Shown: piece after piece, positions 38,939-46,894 of the stretch
How positions within the stretch are numbered: the first letter of the stretch is position 1
How the letters are laid out: each line of letters begins with the position of its first letter
Source of the DNA: Streptomyces sp. BA2
GTDB lineage: Bacteria; Actinomycetota; Actinomycetes; Streptomycetales; Streptomycetaceae
DNA length: 64,000 bases
Direction of reading: 5' to 3'
Assembly (NCBI RefSeq): GCF_009769735.1
Contig: NZ_WSRO01000002.1
Coordinates: 1,612,001-1,676,000, forward strand
Program-made: the position numbers and the translations under genes
The notes under the pieces: model-generated
What the model was told of the DNA's origin: nothing
Databases searched by the model: none
What the model saw: the letters and a program-made list of their open reading frames with translations, nothing else

Positions 38939-40357
38939 TCACTCCCCTCGCGGCCTCCTGAGCTCCTCGATCGCCCTGTCGACCGCCTTGTGCGGCAGGC
39001 CGGTCATCCGTGACAGGTCCTTGGCCTCCATGCTGCTCAGTACGTCGTCCACGCTCTTGTCCTCGACACTCGCGATCTCCCACACGTAGCGCTGGACCCT
39101 GTCGACCGGATCGACGAGCCGGGACCGCCTCGCCGCGAGGACGTCCCCCGCCACCGGCGCGACGAGGCCGCCCCGCGCCGCGATGCCCGGCCGGGGCTCC
39201 TGCTCAAGCCAGGTCGTCCACACGCCGCGCCCGACCATGTGTTCCGCCGCGCTCTCGGCCACCGAACCGTCCTGGAGGATGCCCGGGTCGGCCGAGTCCG
39301 CCCGGACCAGGAGGCGGCAGGAGGCCGCGAGCATGGGCGGTGACGCGACCGGCGGCACCGGCTCACCGAGCAGGGTGCGCAGCGCGGCGATGTCCGGCTG
39401 GTCGGGGGCGTACTTGACGAGTCGGTCCAGGATGCCGCGGATCCGCCCCAGATCGGGGGTCGGGTGCAGCAGCAGGGCATGGGCCCCGATGATGCCGAGG
39501 AAGGGGTTGACGCTCCGTGCGTCGAGCAGGCCGTGCAGCTGCCGCGTCGACACGAGGTCGATCCCCTGCCGCAGCCCCGAGAGCGCGGCCTCCAGGGCGA
39601 GGTCCAGGGTGCGGTCCGCCGGCTGCCACCCGATGCCCTGGGGCACCATCTGGATCGAGGCGAACTGCGGCTGCGGGCCCTGCGGTCCGTTGCTCACGAA
39701 CACCAAGGTCGTCCACCCGTCAAGGACGTGCAGCGCCTGCGCGAGGCGCAACCCGTCGGCGGGCTGCCTGCGTGTCCTCAACCGGTAGCCGCCGGGCGGC
39801 AGTTCGCCGCTCCAGGCCGACCACTCCTGTCCTCCGGAGGGCTCCCAGCCCCCGGCGCCGCCGTCCACGGGCACGCCGTGCTCGTCGGCGACCTCCAGGG
39901 CGAACGGGTCGAGCTGCCAGCCCCGGCGCAGGTTGCGGATGAGCACCATCAGGGTCGGCGGGCCCCCGCCGTGCGTCGCCTCCGCGCTCCAGCGCATCGC
40001 GGCGGCGCGGTGGTCCTCGCAGGTCGTGGGGGTGCCCTCGACCGGTGTGGCCGTGGGCATGCGGGGCAGCGCGAGCCGCTCGACGAAGGGTTCGGTGCCG
40101 ACCTCGACGAACCGGCTCTCCACCTCGCCGCCGAACCGCTGCTCGATGCGGTAGATGCCGGGCGGCAGCGTCGTGTCGATGGTGCCCATCGCGTGCGCCA
40201 CCTCGTGGAACGCGGAGTCCGTGACGGTGACGAGGACCGACGGGGTGTCCGGTATGACGACGAACGGCACGCGCTTCGCGGTCTCCTCCCGGGCGCGCCG
40301 CCGCTCCTTCGCCGCCTCCTCCCGGACGCGCCGCCGCTCTTCAGAGCTGGACACCAT
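38939..40357 (-). CDS. Uncharacterised protein of the caspase/hydrolase cassette
   Basis: A 472-residue protein I cannot assign to a family. Residues about 3-30 are a charged coiled coil (EERRRVREEAAKERRRAREE). Two beta-rich modules follow, each with a PG-x-Y turn: TTLPPGIYRIEQRF (about 62-75) and GELPPGGYRLRTRR (about 190-203). The preceding caspase has the same turn near its end (LAPGLYRATPE). The middle is helical, and the end (LSRMTGLPHKAVDRAIEELRRP) resembles a helix-turn-helix or adaptor helix pair. Its start overlaps the caspase stop by 17 bp, so the two are translationally coupled. The shared modules suggest that the two proteins bind the same target or each other; this is inference. 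Confidence 0.75.
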   Translation of the reverse strand: MVSSSEERRRVREEAAKERRRAREETAKRVPFVVIPDTPSVLVTVTDSAFHEVAHAMGTIDTTLPPGIYRIEQRFGGEVESRFVEVGTEPFVERLALPRMPTATPVEGTPTTCEDHRAAAMRWSAEATHGGGPPTLMVLIRNLRRGWQLDPFALEVADEHGVPVDGGAGGWEPSGGQEWSAWSGELPPGGYRLRTRRQPADGLRLAQALHVLDGWTTLVFVSNGPQGPQPQFASIQMVPQGIGWQPADRTLDLALEAALSGLRQGIDLVSTRQLHGLLDARSVNPFLGIIGAHALLLHPTPDLGRIRGILDRLVKYAPDQPDIAALRTLLGEPVPPVASPPMLAASCRLLVRADSADPGILQDGSVAESAAEHMVGRGVWTTWLEQEPRPGIAARGGLVAPVAGDVLAARRSRLVDPVDRVQRYVWEIASVEDKSVDDVLSSMEAKDLSRMTGLPHKAVDRAIEELRRPRGE

Positions 40358-41411
40358 TCCCACCGCCTGTCATTACCTCGAAGAATCCACGGTTCTGGAA
40401 GTCGTCCGCCGTCAAGCTCTCCGGCGTCGCCCGGTACAGGCCCGGGGCGAGCTTCTCGACGCGTTCCGTGGCGTCGACGAGCAGCCTGAGCGGTGGCTCG
40501 TCGGGGTCGCCGCCGCGCAGCTGCACCCAGCCCCGGAATCCGTCAGGGAAGCGCAGCGTGACGGCTGGCATGCCGTTCTCCACGTCACGGGCGAAGACCA
40601 TCGGAGCGCTGCCCTTGACGAACCTGGGCTGCTGCGGGACCAGCAGGTGCCTGGTGCGGTCCTCCACATGCCGTACGACGTAGTCCGCGAGGCTGTCGGA
40701 GGTGATGAGCCCCTTGCGGTTGGCGCTGCGACCGCCGAGGCCGTCGAGGAGCGCGGTCGTGAAGTGCCCGCGCGCCAGGTCGGGTTCGGCGTTCTGTTCC
40801 TCGTAGGCCGGGTCGCCTTGCGAGGTGGCGTACCCGACGAAGCAGTCGACCTTCTCCAGCGCCCCCGCTGTCGAGGTGAAGGGCGGCCCGAAGGGGAACA
40901 TGGAGCCGTTGCCGCTGCTCGTACGGCAGCAGTCCGCGAAGCAGACGATCTCGCGGAACGGCGACGACGACTCGTACCAGTCCAGGTACTGGCCCACGGC
41001 GAGGTGGTTGCCGAGCAGGTCGAAGGCGGCGTTGGCCATCAGGAGGGCGGTGCTGTTCGGGGGCGTCAGGAATCCGTGCCCCGCGAGGAAGAAGTAGAGA
41101 CGGGTCCGCTGCCTCGCGGCCTCCCACTCCTCCTCGGGCCGGTCCTGTATCGCCAGCTGGACCGCGATGTTCGCCCGGTAGAGCGCCAGATCGACGTTCT
41201 CTCTGGTCGGTACGGCGCTCATGAAGTCGGCGACGCGCTCCTGCTCCTCGGTGGCGGTGACCAGCGTGACGTTGCCTTCGGGCACATCGCCTCCCTCGGG
41301 GTCGACGAGCCAGTCCCGGAACCGGACCGCATCACCCCGCGCGGCCTGAAGGTCACTGATGGCCGGATAACGGTTGATGCCTACGACCACGGCGTAGTGC
41401 AGGTCGTTCAT
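40341..41411 (-). CDS. Caspase family protease (peptidase C14-like)
   Basis: A 356-residue protein with a caspase-like domain at residues about 5-245. It opens YAVVVGINRYP, carries the catalytic His in FFLAGHGFL (His112) and the catalytic Cys in CFADCCRTSS (Asp160-Cys161-Cys162, the D-x-C pattern of metacaspase-type enzymes). LARGHFTTALLDGL is the usual late helix. Residues about 270-356 form a beta-rich tail with LAPGLYRATPE, like modules in the downstream protein. Substrate preference cannot be read. GGGGAGAG lies 5 bases before the ATG, and the hydrolase stop is 33 bp upstream. Bacterial caspases are often effectors activated by partner proteins in stress or defence settings. Confidence 0.87.
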   Translation of the reverse strand: MNDLHYAVVVGINRYPAISDLQAARGDAVRFRDWLVDPEGGDVPEGNVTLVTATEEQERVADFMSAVPTRENVDLALYRANIAVQLAIQDRPEEEWEAARQRTRLYFFLAGHGFLTPPNSTALLMANAAFDLLGNHLAVGQYLDWYESSSPFREIVCFADCCRTSSGNGSMFPFGPPFTSTAGALEKVDCFVGYATSQGDPAYEEQNAEPDLARGHFTTALLDGLGGRSANRKGLITSDSLADYVVRHVEDRTRHLLVPQQPRFVKGSAPMVFARDVENGMPAVTLRFPDGFRGWVQLRGGDPDEPPLRLLVDATERVEKLAPGLYRATPESLTADDFQNRGFFEVMTGGGNGVQL

Positions 41412-41444
41412 CGGACTCTCCCCCTACGTTCAGTCCTCGCGCCG

Positions 41445-42941
41445 TCAGTCCGCGAGCATCGCCGCCACGCTCGCGAGGACCTGCGGGTCGTCGTCGAACG
41501 CGGTGTGGCTGCGCGCCCCCGCGTCCAGGCCCGGCGACCAGACCGTGCGCGCGGAGTCCGCCCGCAGGAAGCCCCGCAGGTCGTCGGAGCCGGGTCCCGG
41601 GGCGGCGGAGTCGAGGTACCAGCGCTGCATGCCCGCGATCGGCGTGACCACGGACTGCCCGGACGGCCCGCGCTCCAGGACTCCGGAGATGAAGTACAGC
41701 AGCGACCTCGGGTACAGGAACGGCACGAGGTGGTCGGCCTGCTCCGCCCTGTCGGTCATGGTGAACATCCGGAACCGGTCGAAGAGTTCGGCCTGTCGGC
41801 GGACGACCGGCGCGAGCTGCGCCACCGTGCAGGCCGGCGCGAGGAGGACCACGTCACGCAGCCGGAAGTCGGCGGGCAGGGGGTCGTTCTCCGCGGCGCG
41901 CCTGCGCACGAGGTCGTCGAGGAGGTTGCTGATGAACACGGCGCCCGCGCTGTGGCCGACGACGGTCACCTGGGGGCGGGTGCCGGCGGCGAGCAGCTCG
42001 GCGAACCGGTCCAGGAAGTACCGTCCGGCGCGGACCTCGTCGTCCGCTGCGGCGAAGGTGTCCGCGGTCTGCCGCTTCATCGCGCCCCAGATCGCGGCGC
42101 CCACGTTGGCGAGGTAGAACTCGCGGAGGATCTCCTCGACGACCGTCGGATAGAGCCCGTGGTCGTTGCGCTGCCGGAAGCGGCCTACGACGGCCGCCAC
42201 GACCCGCACGGTCTTGCGCACGATCAACGCGGTGCTCACCAGGGCACGTTCCCCCGTGCCCGCCCTGTCCGCGAGGTCGGCCACGACGTCCGGTGACATC
42301 AGTGTGGCCGCCGCGGCACGCCCCCCGATGATGTCTCGCGCCGCGGCGACCGGCTCTGTGGGTTCGGCCCCGGCCTGGGGCGTCACCGAGTTCACGATCT
42401 CCCGTGTGCGCTCGGCCAGTTCGGTGTCCGCCGAGAGCTCGGCGGCGATCTGCCTCTGCTCGACCTCGTTCAGCGGGGGCACCTCATGCGGGGCGGTCAG
42501 CCGCGCGTAAGGCTCCTGCCCCGCTCGTACTTGGGCGAGTTCGGCTGCTACGGCCCTCGGGGAAGGGGTGGTCACCGCCCCGAGGGCTCGCTGTCCCGGC
42601 TCCCGGAAGACGGTGCCGGTGGCGTAACGCGTGACCCTGTTGAGCAGCGTGCGGAAGACGCTCTCGTTCAGGATCTGCGGCAGGTTGCCCCGCAGGGTCT
42701 CCAGGAGCCCGCTGCTCCACACGAAGAAGACGGGCTCGGCGCCCGCCGCCTCGTACATGGGCGCGAGCCGCTCGGCGGTGGCGAACCCCAGCATGTCGTC
42801 GGTGAGTCCACCGTGGAAGTGGAGCACCACGCGCGGCCGGTCCTTGAGCCCGGCCACGAGCTCGTCGATGTCGGCGGTGGTGGTCGAGGCGAGTCGACCG
42901 CTCTGCCTGCTGTGGATGCACCGCTCACGGTAGGAAGCCAT
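41445..42941 (-). CDS. Alpha/beta hydrolase fold protein of the caspase cassette
   Basis: A 498-residue serine hydrolase-like protein. The oxyanion-side motif VVLHFHGGLTDD (residues about 38-49) is followed by a long helical insertion. The nucleophile elbow VVGHSAGAVF (Ser331 in GHSAG) comes next, with a late His-Asp region (RSHTAFDDDP, about 476-485) that could complete the triad. The insertion (about 90-300) is unusual for a simple esterase and may form a lid or partner surface. The start is uncertain: ATG at 42941 or 42977, neither with a ribosome site. I prefer 42941 because the shared motif at 43002-42991 then sits about 50 bases upstream. It is the first gene of the cassette. Confidence 0.78.
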   Translation of the reverse strand: MASYRERCIHSRQSGRLASTTTADIDELVAGLKDRPRVVLHFHGGLTDDMLGFATAERLAPMYEAAGAEPVFFVWSSGLLETLRGNLPQILNESVFRTLLNRVTRYATGTVFREPGQRALGAVTTPSPRAVAAELAQVRAGQEPYARLTAPHEVPPLNEVEQRQIAAELSADTELAERTREIVNSVTPQAGAEPTEPVAAARDIIGGRAAAATLMSPDVVADLADRAGTGERALVSTALIVRKTVRVVAAVVGRFRQRNDHGLYPTVVEEILREFYLANVGAAIWGAMKRQTADTFAAADDEVRAGRYFLDRFAELLAAGTRPQVTVVGHSAGAVFISNLLDDLVRRRAAENDPLPADFRLRDVVLLAPACTVAQLAPVVRRQAELFDRFRMFTMTDRAEQADHLVPFLYPRSLLYFISGVLERGPSGQSVVTPIAGMQRWYLDSAAPGPGSDDLRGFLRADSARTVWSPGLDAGARSHTAFDDDPQVLASVAAMLAD

Positions 42942-42990
42942 GCCCAGGAAGGTAGAGCGGCGGCGCTGCCGCGACATCGGGGACGGGCTC

Positions 42991-43002
42991 AGGGATAACC
43001 CC
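42991..43002 (-). promoter_or_regulatory. Shared motif copy 3 (GGGGTTATCCCT, minus strand)
   Basis: The 12-mer reads towards the hydrolase-caspase cassette, 49 bases before its preferred start. It is identical to the first 12 bases of copy 2 and differs from copy 1 at one position. Confidence 0.6.
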
Positions 43003-43025
43003 GGACCGGAAACGGCCGGGAGCGG

Positions 43026-43856
43026 CTAGGACCCCGAGGCAGGACCCATCCATTCCGCCTCGTATCCCGCGTACGTCCCGTCGTGCGTCGCCAGGTGCGT
43101 GAACTGGTCGACGTACTCCTTGAACTCCTCGTCCCCACGGGGCAGTGCGTATGCCTTCTCGGAGAAGGTGAAGGGCTTTTCGGGGTGCAGGGAGCAGAGT
43201 TCGGGGTGGATCTTGGCCTGGTAGCGGGTCTCGCTGGCGTCCGTCATCATCACGTCCGCCCGCCCCGCGATGATCTCCTTGAAGATCGTGGTGTTCTCCG
43301 GGTGCAGCTTGATCGTGGCCTGCTTGATGTTCTCGCGCGCGAACTGCTCGTTCGTGCCGCCGGGGTTGACGATGACGGTGGTGCCCGGCTTGTCGATGTC
43401 CTTGAGCGTGCCCTCGCCGAATTTCTCCTTGTCGGCGCAGCGCACGATCGGCGTCTTGCCGTCCTCGCGGGTGGGCTCGCTGAAGTAGACCTGACGGGCG
43501 CGCGGCAGGGTGATGGAGACGCCGCCGACCGCGATGTCACAGCGCCCCGCCGCGACGTCCTTGGCGAGGTTCGCCCAGGTCGTGGCCACGTACTTGGGCT
43601 TGGCATCGAGGCTCTCCGCCAGGTCCTCGGCCATCTTGATGTCGACGCCGCTGTACGTCTTGTCGGCGGGGTCCCGGTGCGTGAACGGGCGGTAGTCGCC
43701 GGTCGTGCACACCTTGAGGACCCCCGACTTCGGCACGGAGTCCAGGAGGCTGCCGTGGTGGCGGTCCTTGCCGCGCCCGGCGTCGGGGGACGCGGGCGCG
43801 GCGGCCGTGACGGCGAGCAGACAGACCAGGGCGGACAGGGTGGCGGCACGCTTCAC
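43026..43856 (-). CDS. Periplasmic-binding-fold protein, PheC (cyclohexadienyl dehydratase)-like
   Basis: A 276-residue exported protein with a signal peptide (MKRAATLSALVCLLAVTAAAPA). The fold is SBP_bac_3: LKVCTTGDYRPFTHRD, GVDIKMAEDLAESL, CDIAVGGVSITLPRARQVYFSEP, TTVIVNPGGTNEQFAREN, ADVMMTDASETRYQ. NPGGTNE, DASETR and HPELCSLHPEKPF resemble Pseudomonas PheC, a dehydratase evolved from an amino-acid-binding protein, more than transport receptors. No permease or ATPase genes adjoin it. It may be an extracytoplasmic prephenate/arogenate dehydratase or a solute receptor. GGAGGA lies 7 bases before the GTG start. Confidence 0.78.
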   Translation of the reverse strand: MKRAATLSALVCLLAVTAAAPASPDAGRGKDRHHGSLLDSVPKSGVLKVCTTGDYRPFTHRDPADKTYSGVDIKMAEDLAESLDAKPKYVATTWANLAKDVAAGRCDIAVGGVSITLPRARQVYFSEPTREDGKTPIVRCADKEKFGEGTLKDIDKPGTTVIVNPGGTNEQFARENIKQATIKLHPENTTIFKEIIAGRADVMMTDASETRYQAKIHPELCSLHPEKPFTFSEKAYALPRGDEEFKEYVDQFTHLATHDGTYAGYEAEWMGPASGS

Positions 43857-43931
43857 GGGGGCTCCTCCGTACGGGTTCGCGGCTCGGAGGGATCACCTTC
43901 GCAGAAGCGTTCCCGCCGGTGAAGCCCCTTC

Positions 43932-45509
43932 TCACCTGCCGGGCGACCCCAGCTGAGTGGGTGTCAGGTCGGGGCCCGCCCCGTCGTCGTGCGCGGCCTC
44001 GTCGAACGGGTAGAGCGGGCGCTCCACCCGGTGGTGGCCGAGCCGGGGCAGGTCCTGGTCGACGCCGCCCGGGGTGAGGGCGAGGAGCCAGTCGGCGGCC
44101 ATGCCGTAGAGCTCGGGCTCCAGGTAGCCGATCTTGACGACCACCAGGTCGAAGGTGCGCGGGTCGATGCCGAGGCCGCCGTCCGCCGGGCCCATGAAGT
44201 CCGCGAGGGTGTGGAAGGGCTTGCGGCGCTCGACGAGGATGACGGTCACGCCACCGGTCCGTACGGCCGCCATGTCGACGCCACGGTCGTAGGCGCCTCC
44301 CTCCGCCCGGTCCTTCTGCTCGGTCGCGCGCTGCAACGCCGTGACGGTGCCGGTGAGTTCGTACGGGCCGCCGTGGTTCGCGTCGACCTTGCCGCCCACG
44401 CTCAGGGTGACCTCGGCGCCCACTCCGGCCTCGAAGCAGCGGGCGACGGCGACCGGGTCGGTGATGCCGGGGTGGACGGCGGTGACCTTCCCGGAGCGGA
44501 TGGCGTCGTTCTCCAGGAGCTTGCCGAGCATGTACGCGAGGTCGCCTGCGCCGCCCGCCGTGGGGTTGTCGCCGGAGTCGCTGATCAGGAAGGGTCGTTT
44601 GGCCGACGCGACCGCCTTCTCGATGCACTCCTCCGCGCCGCCTGTCGGGCCGACGAAGACGAAGTCGCGGCGCGCGTCCCAGTAGCGACGGGCAAGCTTC
44701 TCGGCCTCGGCGGCGGCCAGTTCGGGGTCGTCCCCGGTGACGACGATCGCGGCCTTGCAGCGCGGCTCGTCCGCCCAGGCGTAGCCGACCCACAGCGCGG
44801 CGTCGAGGATGCCGTCCAGCTTCTCGATGTCGGCGAGCGAGGCGTAGAGGGACTTGGCGGGCTCCAGGCGGGTGCTGGTCTTCTCACCGGGCAGGAGCAC
44901 CGGCACCTGGACCCAGGCGCGGTGCGGCCGGGTTCCCTCGCGCAGGCAGCGTATGAGATTGCGTGCGGCCCGCTCACGGGTCTCCCAGGCGTCCTCGTGC
45001 GGGGCGAGGCGGTGGGCGGTGAGCAGGTCGACGGGCTCGGCGAACCGGCGTGAGACGTTGCCGTGCAGGTCCATGGCGGTCGAGATCATCGGGCGGCCGC
45101 CGTCGGGGGTGCCCACGGCGTCGAGGGCGGCACGGACCGCTTCCGTCAGGTCGGCCTCGGCGTCGGTCAGGCCGATGACGCTCATCGCGCCGTGGATGTC
45201 GTAGACGAGGCCGTCCAGAGGGCCCGCTTCCCGTATGCGCGTGACCAGTTCGTCCTTGAGGATCAGGTACGACTCGGCCTCGACCGGGCCGCCGGGCAGC
45301 GAGGTCGCGTGCAGGAGCGGCACCCATTCGACCGTGTACGCGAGGTCCGAGTCCGGCTGGGTCCAGGTGTAGCGGTCCAGGAGGTCCTGGCCCCGGGTCC
45401 GGCGGAAGTCGTCCGTGGTGGAGCGGTGCGGGCAGAAGGTCGAGGACTCGATGCCGATGCCGCCGATGCCGATGCGGAGGCGACGCTGGTTCGTTGCGGG
45501 GGTGGTCAT
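43932..45509 (-). CDS. M81 family metallopeptidase (MlrC-like)
   Basis: A 525-residue protein of the MlrC/M81 family, named after the protease that finishes microcystin degradation. IGIGGIGIESSTFCPH (residues about 12-27), GLVYDIHGAM, MISTAMDLHGN and LTAHRLAPHEDAWET carry the family His, Asp and Glu residues. DSGDNPTAGGAGD is another conserved block, and the C-terminal MlrC domain includes VVKIGYLEPE. Relatives probably cleave small peptides or amide-like compounds. The gene overlaps the ROK regulator by 4 bp. It lies opposite a dipeptide-type ABC transporter, so it may process imported peptides. Confidence 0.88.
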   Translation of the reverse strand: MTTPATNQRRLRIGIGGIGIESSTFCPHRSTTDDFRRTRGQDLLDRYTWTQPDSDLAYTVEWVPLLHATSLPGGPVEAESYLILKDELVTRIREAGPLDGLVYDIHGAMSVIGLTDAEADLTEAVRAALDAVGTPDGGRPMISTAMDLHGNVSRRFAEPVDLLTAHRLAPHEDAWETRERAARNLIRCLREGTRPHRAWVQVPVLLPGEKTSTRLEPAKSLYASLADIEKLDGILDAALWVGYAWADEPRCKAAIVVTGDDPELAAAEAEKLARRYWDARRDFVFVGPTGGAEECIEKAVASAKRPFLISDSGDNPTAGGAGDLAYMLGKLLENDAIRSGKVTAVHPGITDPVAVARCFEAGVGAEVTLSVGGKVDANHGGPYELTGTVTALQRATEQKDRAEGGAYDRGVDMAAVRTGGVTVILVERRKPFHTLADFMGPADGGLGIDPRTFDLVVVKIGYLEPELYGMAADWLLALTPGGVDQDLPRLGHHRVERPLYPFDEAAHDDGAGPDLTPTQLGSPGR

Positions 45510-46687
45510 GCCTGGACGCTCTCTTCCTGGGGTGCCGGGGTGATCGGGAGGTTCTGGCGCAGGGCGGTGAGTCCGGCGCCGAGGAGGCCCGCGTCGCGCC
45601 CTGTCACGGTGGTGGTGATCTCCAGGTCCGCGGTGGCCAGGGGCAGGCAGCGCTCGTAGAGGACGCCGCGCACGGCGGCGACGAGCGGTTCGGCGGTGGC
45701 GAGTACGCCGCCGAGGGCGACGGCCTGGGGGTTGAAGAAGTTCACGACGACGGAGAGGACCGTGCCGATGTGCCGTCCCGCGGTGCGGACGAGGGTGGTG
45801 GCCTGCGGGTCGCCGTCGGCGACCAGCCGCAGGAGCTCGGTGGTGTCCGCCACCTCGACGCCCTCCTTGCCGAGTTCGCGGATGAGGGCGGCGCCGCTTG
45901 CCACGGTCTCCAGACAGCCGATGTTGCCGCAGCTGCACGGGCGGTCGCCCGCCGCCTCGATGCGTACGTGACTGATGTCGCCCGCGGAGCCGCCCGCGCC
46001 GTCGTGCGGGCGGCCCGCCACGATGACGCCGCTGCCGATGCCGCGGCCCGCCTTGACGACGACCATGTGGTCGAGGCCCGGGCGCGCGGTGCGGTGCTCG
46101 CCGACGGCCATCATCGTGGCGTCGTTGTCGACGGTGACGGGGATGCCGAGGCGTTCGGCGAGGACGTCGCGCAGCGGGTAGCGGTGCCAGCCGGGCATGC
46201 GGGACGGGCTCATGACGCGGCCCTCGCCGGGCCGCACGGGGCCGGGGAAGGCGACGCCGAGGGCGCGGACCGCGCGGCCCGACTCCCGCTGCCGGGCGCC
46301 CAGTTCGGCGACCTGGCCGCAGAGCCAGTCGACGGCGGACTCGGGCCCGGCTGTGATGTCGTGCGGCAGGTCGACGGCGTCAAGGACGGTGCCGCCGAGG
46401 TCGACGACGCCGATACGGGCGTGGTGGCTGCCGAGGTCGGCGGCGAGAGCGACGCCGCCCTGCGCGTGGACTTGCAGGAGCCGGGGGCGGCGGCCACCGC
46501 GTGAGGCTCCCTCGCCTGATTCGGTGAGCACGCCGGCGGCGACGAGTTCCTGTACGCGCAGCGACACGGTGGAGGGGGCGAGCCCCAACTCCCTTACGAG
46601 ATCGGCCCGCGAGGAGGCGGCGCCCGAGGAGACCAGCTGCAGGATGTGCTGCGCCGACCCCGGTTCGCCGTGCGGTGTTCCGGCCAT
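45506..46687 (-). CDS. ROK family transcriptional regulator
   Basis: A 393-residue regulator with an N-terminal winged helix (AQHILQLVSSGAASSRADLV, PSTVSLRVQELVAAGVL) and a C-terminal ROK sugar-kinase-like domain (GVALAADLGSHHARIGVVDLGG, VDNDATMMAVGE). The zinc motif CSCGNIGCLETVASG (CxCGxxGC) is intact. Usual ligands are sugars or phosphosugars, though here the neighbours are peptide-related. I chose the ATG at 46687, with GGGGGCGG just upstream, over two earlier starts lacking ribosome sites. It is divergent from the ABC operon and overlaps the M81 gene by 4 bp. Confidence 0.88.
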   Translation of the reverse strand: MAGTPHGEPGSAQHILQLVSSGAASSRADLVRELGLAPSTVSLRVQELVAAGVLTESGEGASRGGRRPRLLQVHAQGGVALAADLGSHHARIGVVDLGGTVLDAVDLPHDITAGPESAVDWLCGQVAELGARQRESGRAVRALGVAFPGPVRPGEGRVMSPSRMPGWHRYPLRDVLAERLGIPVTVDNDATMMAVGEHRTARPGLDHMVVVKAGRGIGSGVIVAGRPHDGAGGSAGDISHVRIEAAGDRPCSCGNIGCLETVASGAALIRELGKEGVEVADTTELLRLVADGDPQATTLVRTAGRHIGTVLSVVVNFFNPQAVALGGVLATAEPLVAAVRGVLYERCLPLATADLEITTTVTGRDAGLLGAGLTALRQNLPITPAPQEESVQA

Positions 46688-46800
46688 GCCGCCCCCAGTT
46701 ACTTCGATCTGTTCGTTCGACATCGGGACGAACACTAGATCTCTTCGAAGCAAGTTGGCCAGACCCTCCCGACTTTGGGACTTCTTGCCGAATGAAGCTA

Positions 46801-46830
46801 TTGACTTGGTTTTCTCGTGCGGCCTAGCGT
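46801..46830 (+). promoter_or_regulatory. Promoter of the ABC transporter operon
   Basis: TTGACT (46801-46806) and TAGCGT (46825-46830) with an 18-bp spacer form a good vegetative-type promoter, 65 bases upstream of the ATG at 46895. CTTCGAAG-containing DNA at about 46743-46750 between this promoter and the ROK start is a candidate operator. Confidence 0.6.
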
Positions 46831-46894
46831 TCGGGCGCCGCCTCGTCGTTCTCCGGCACGGGGCCGGTCCCGTACCCCTTGGAGGCCCATCGCC

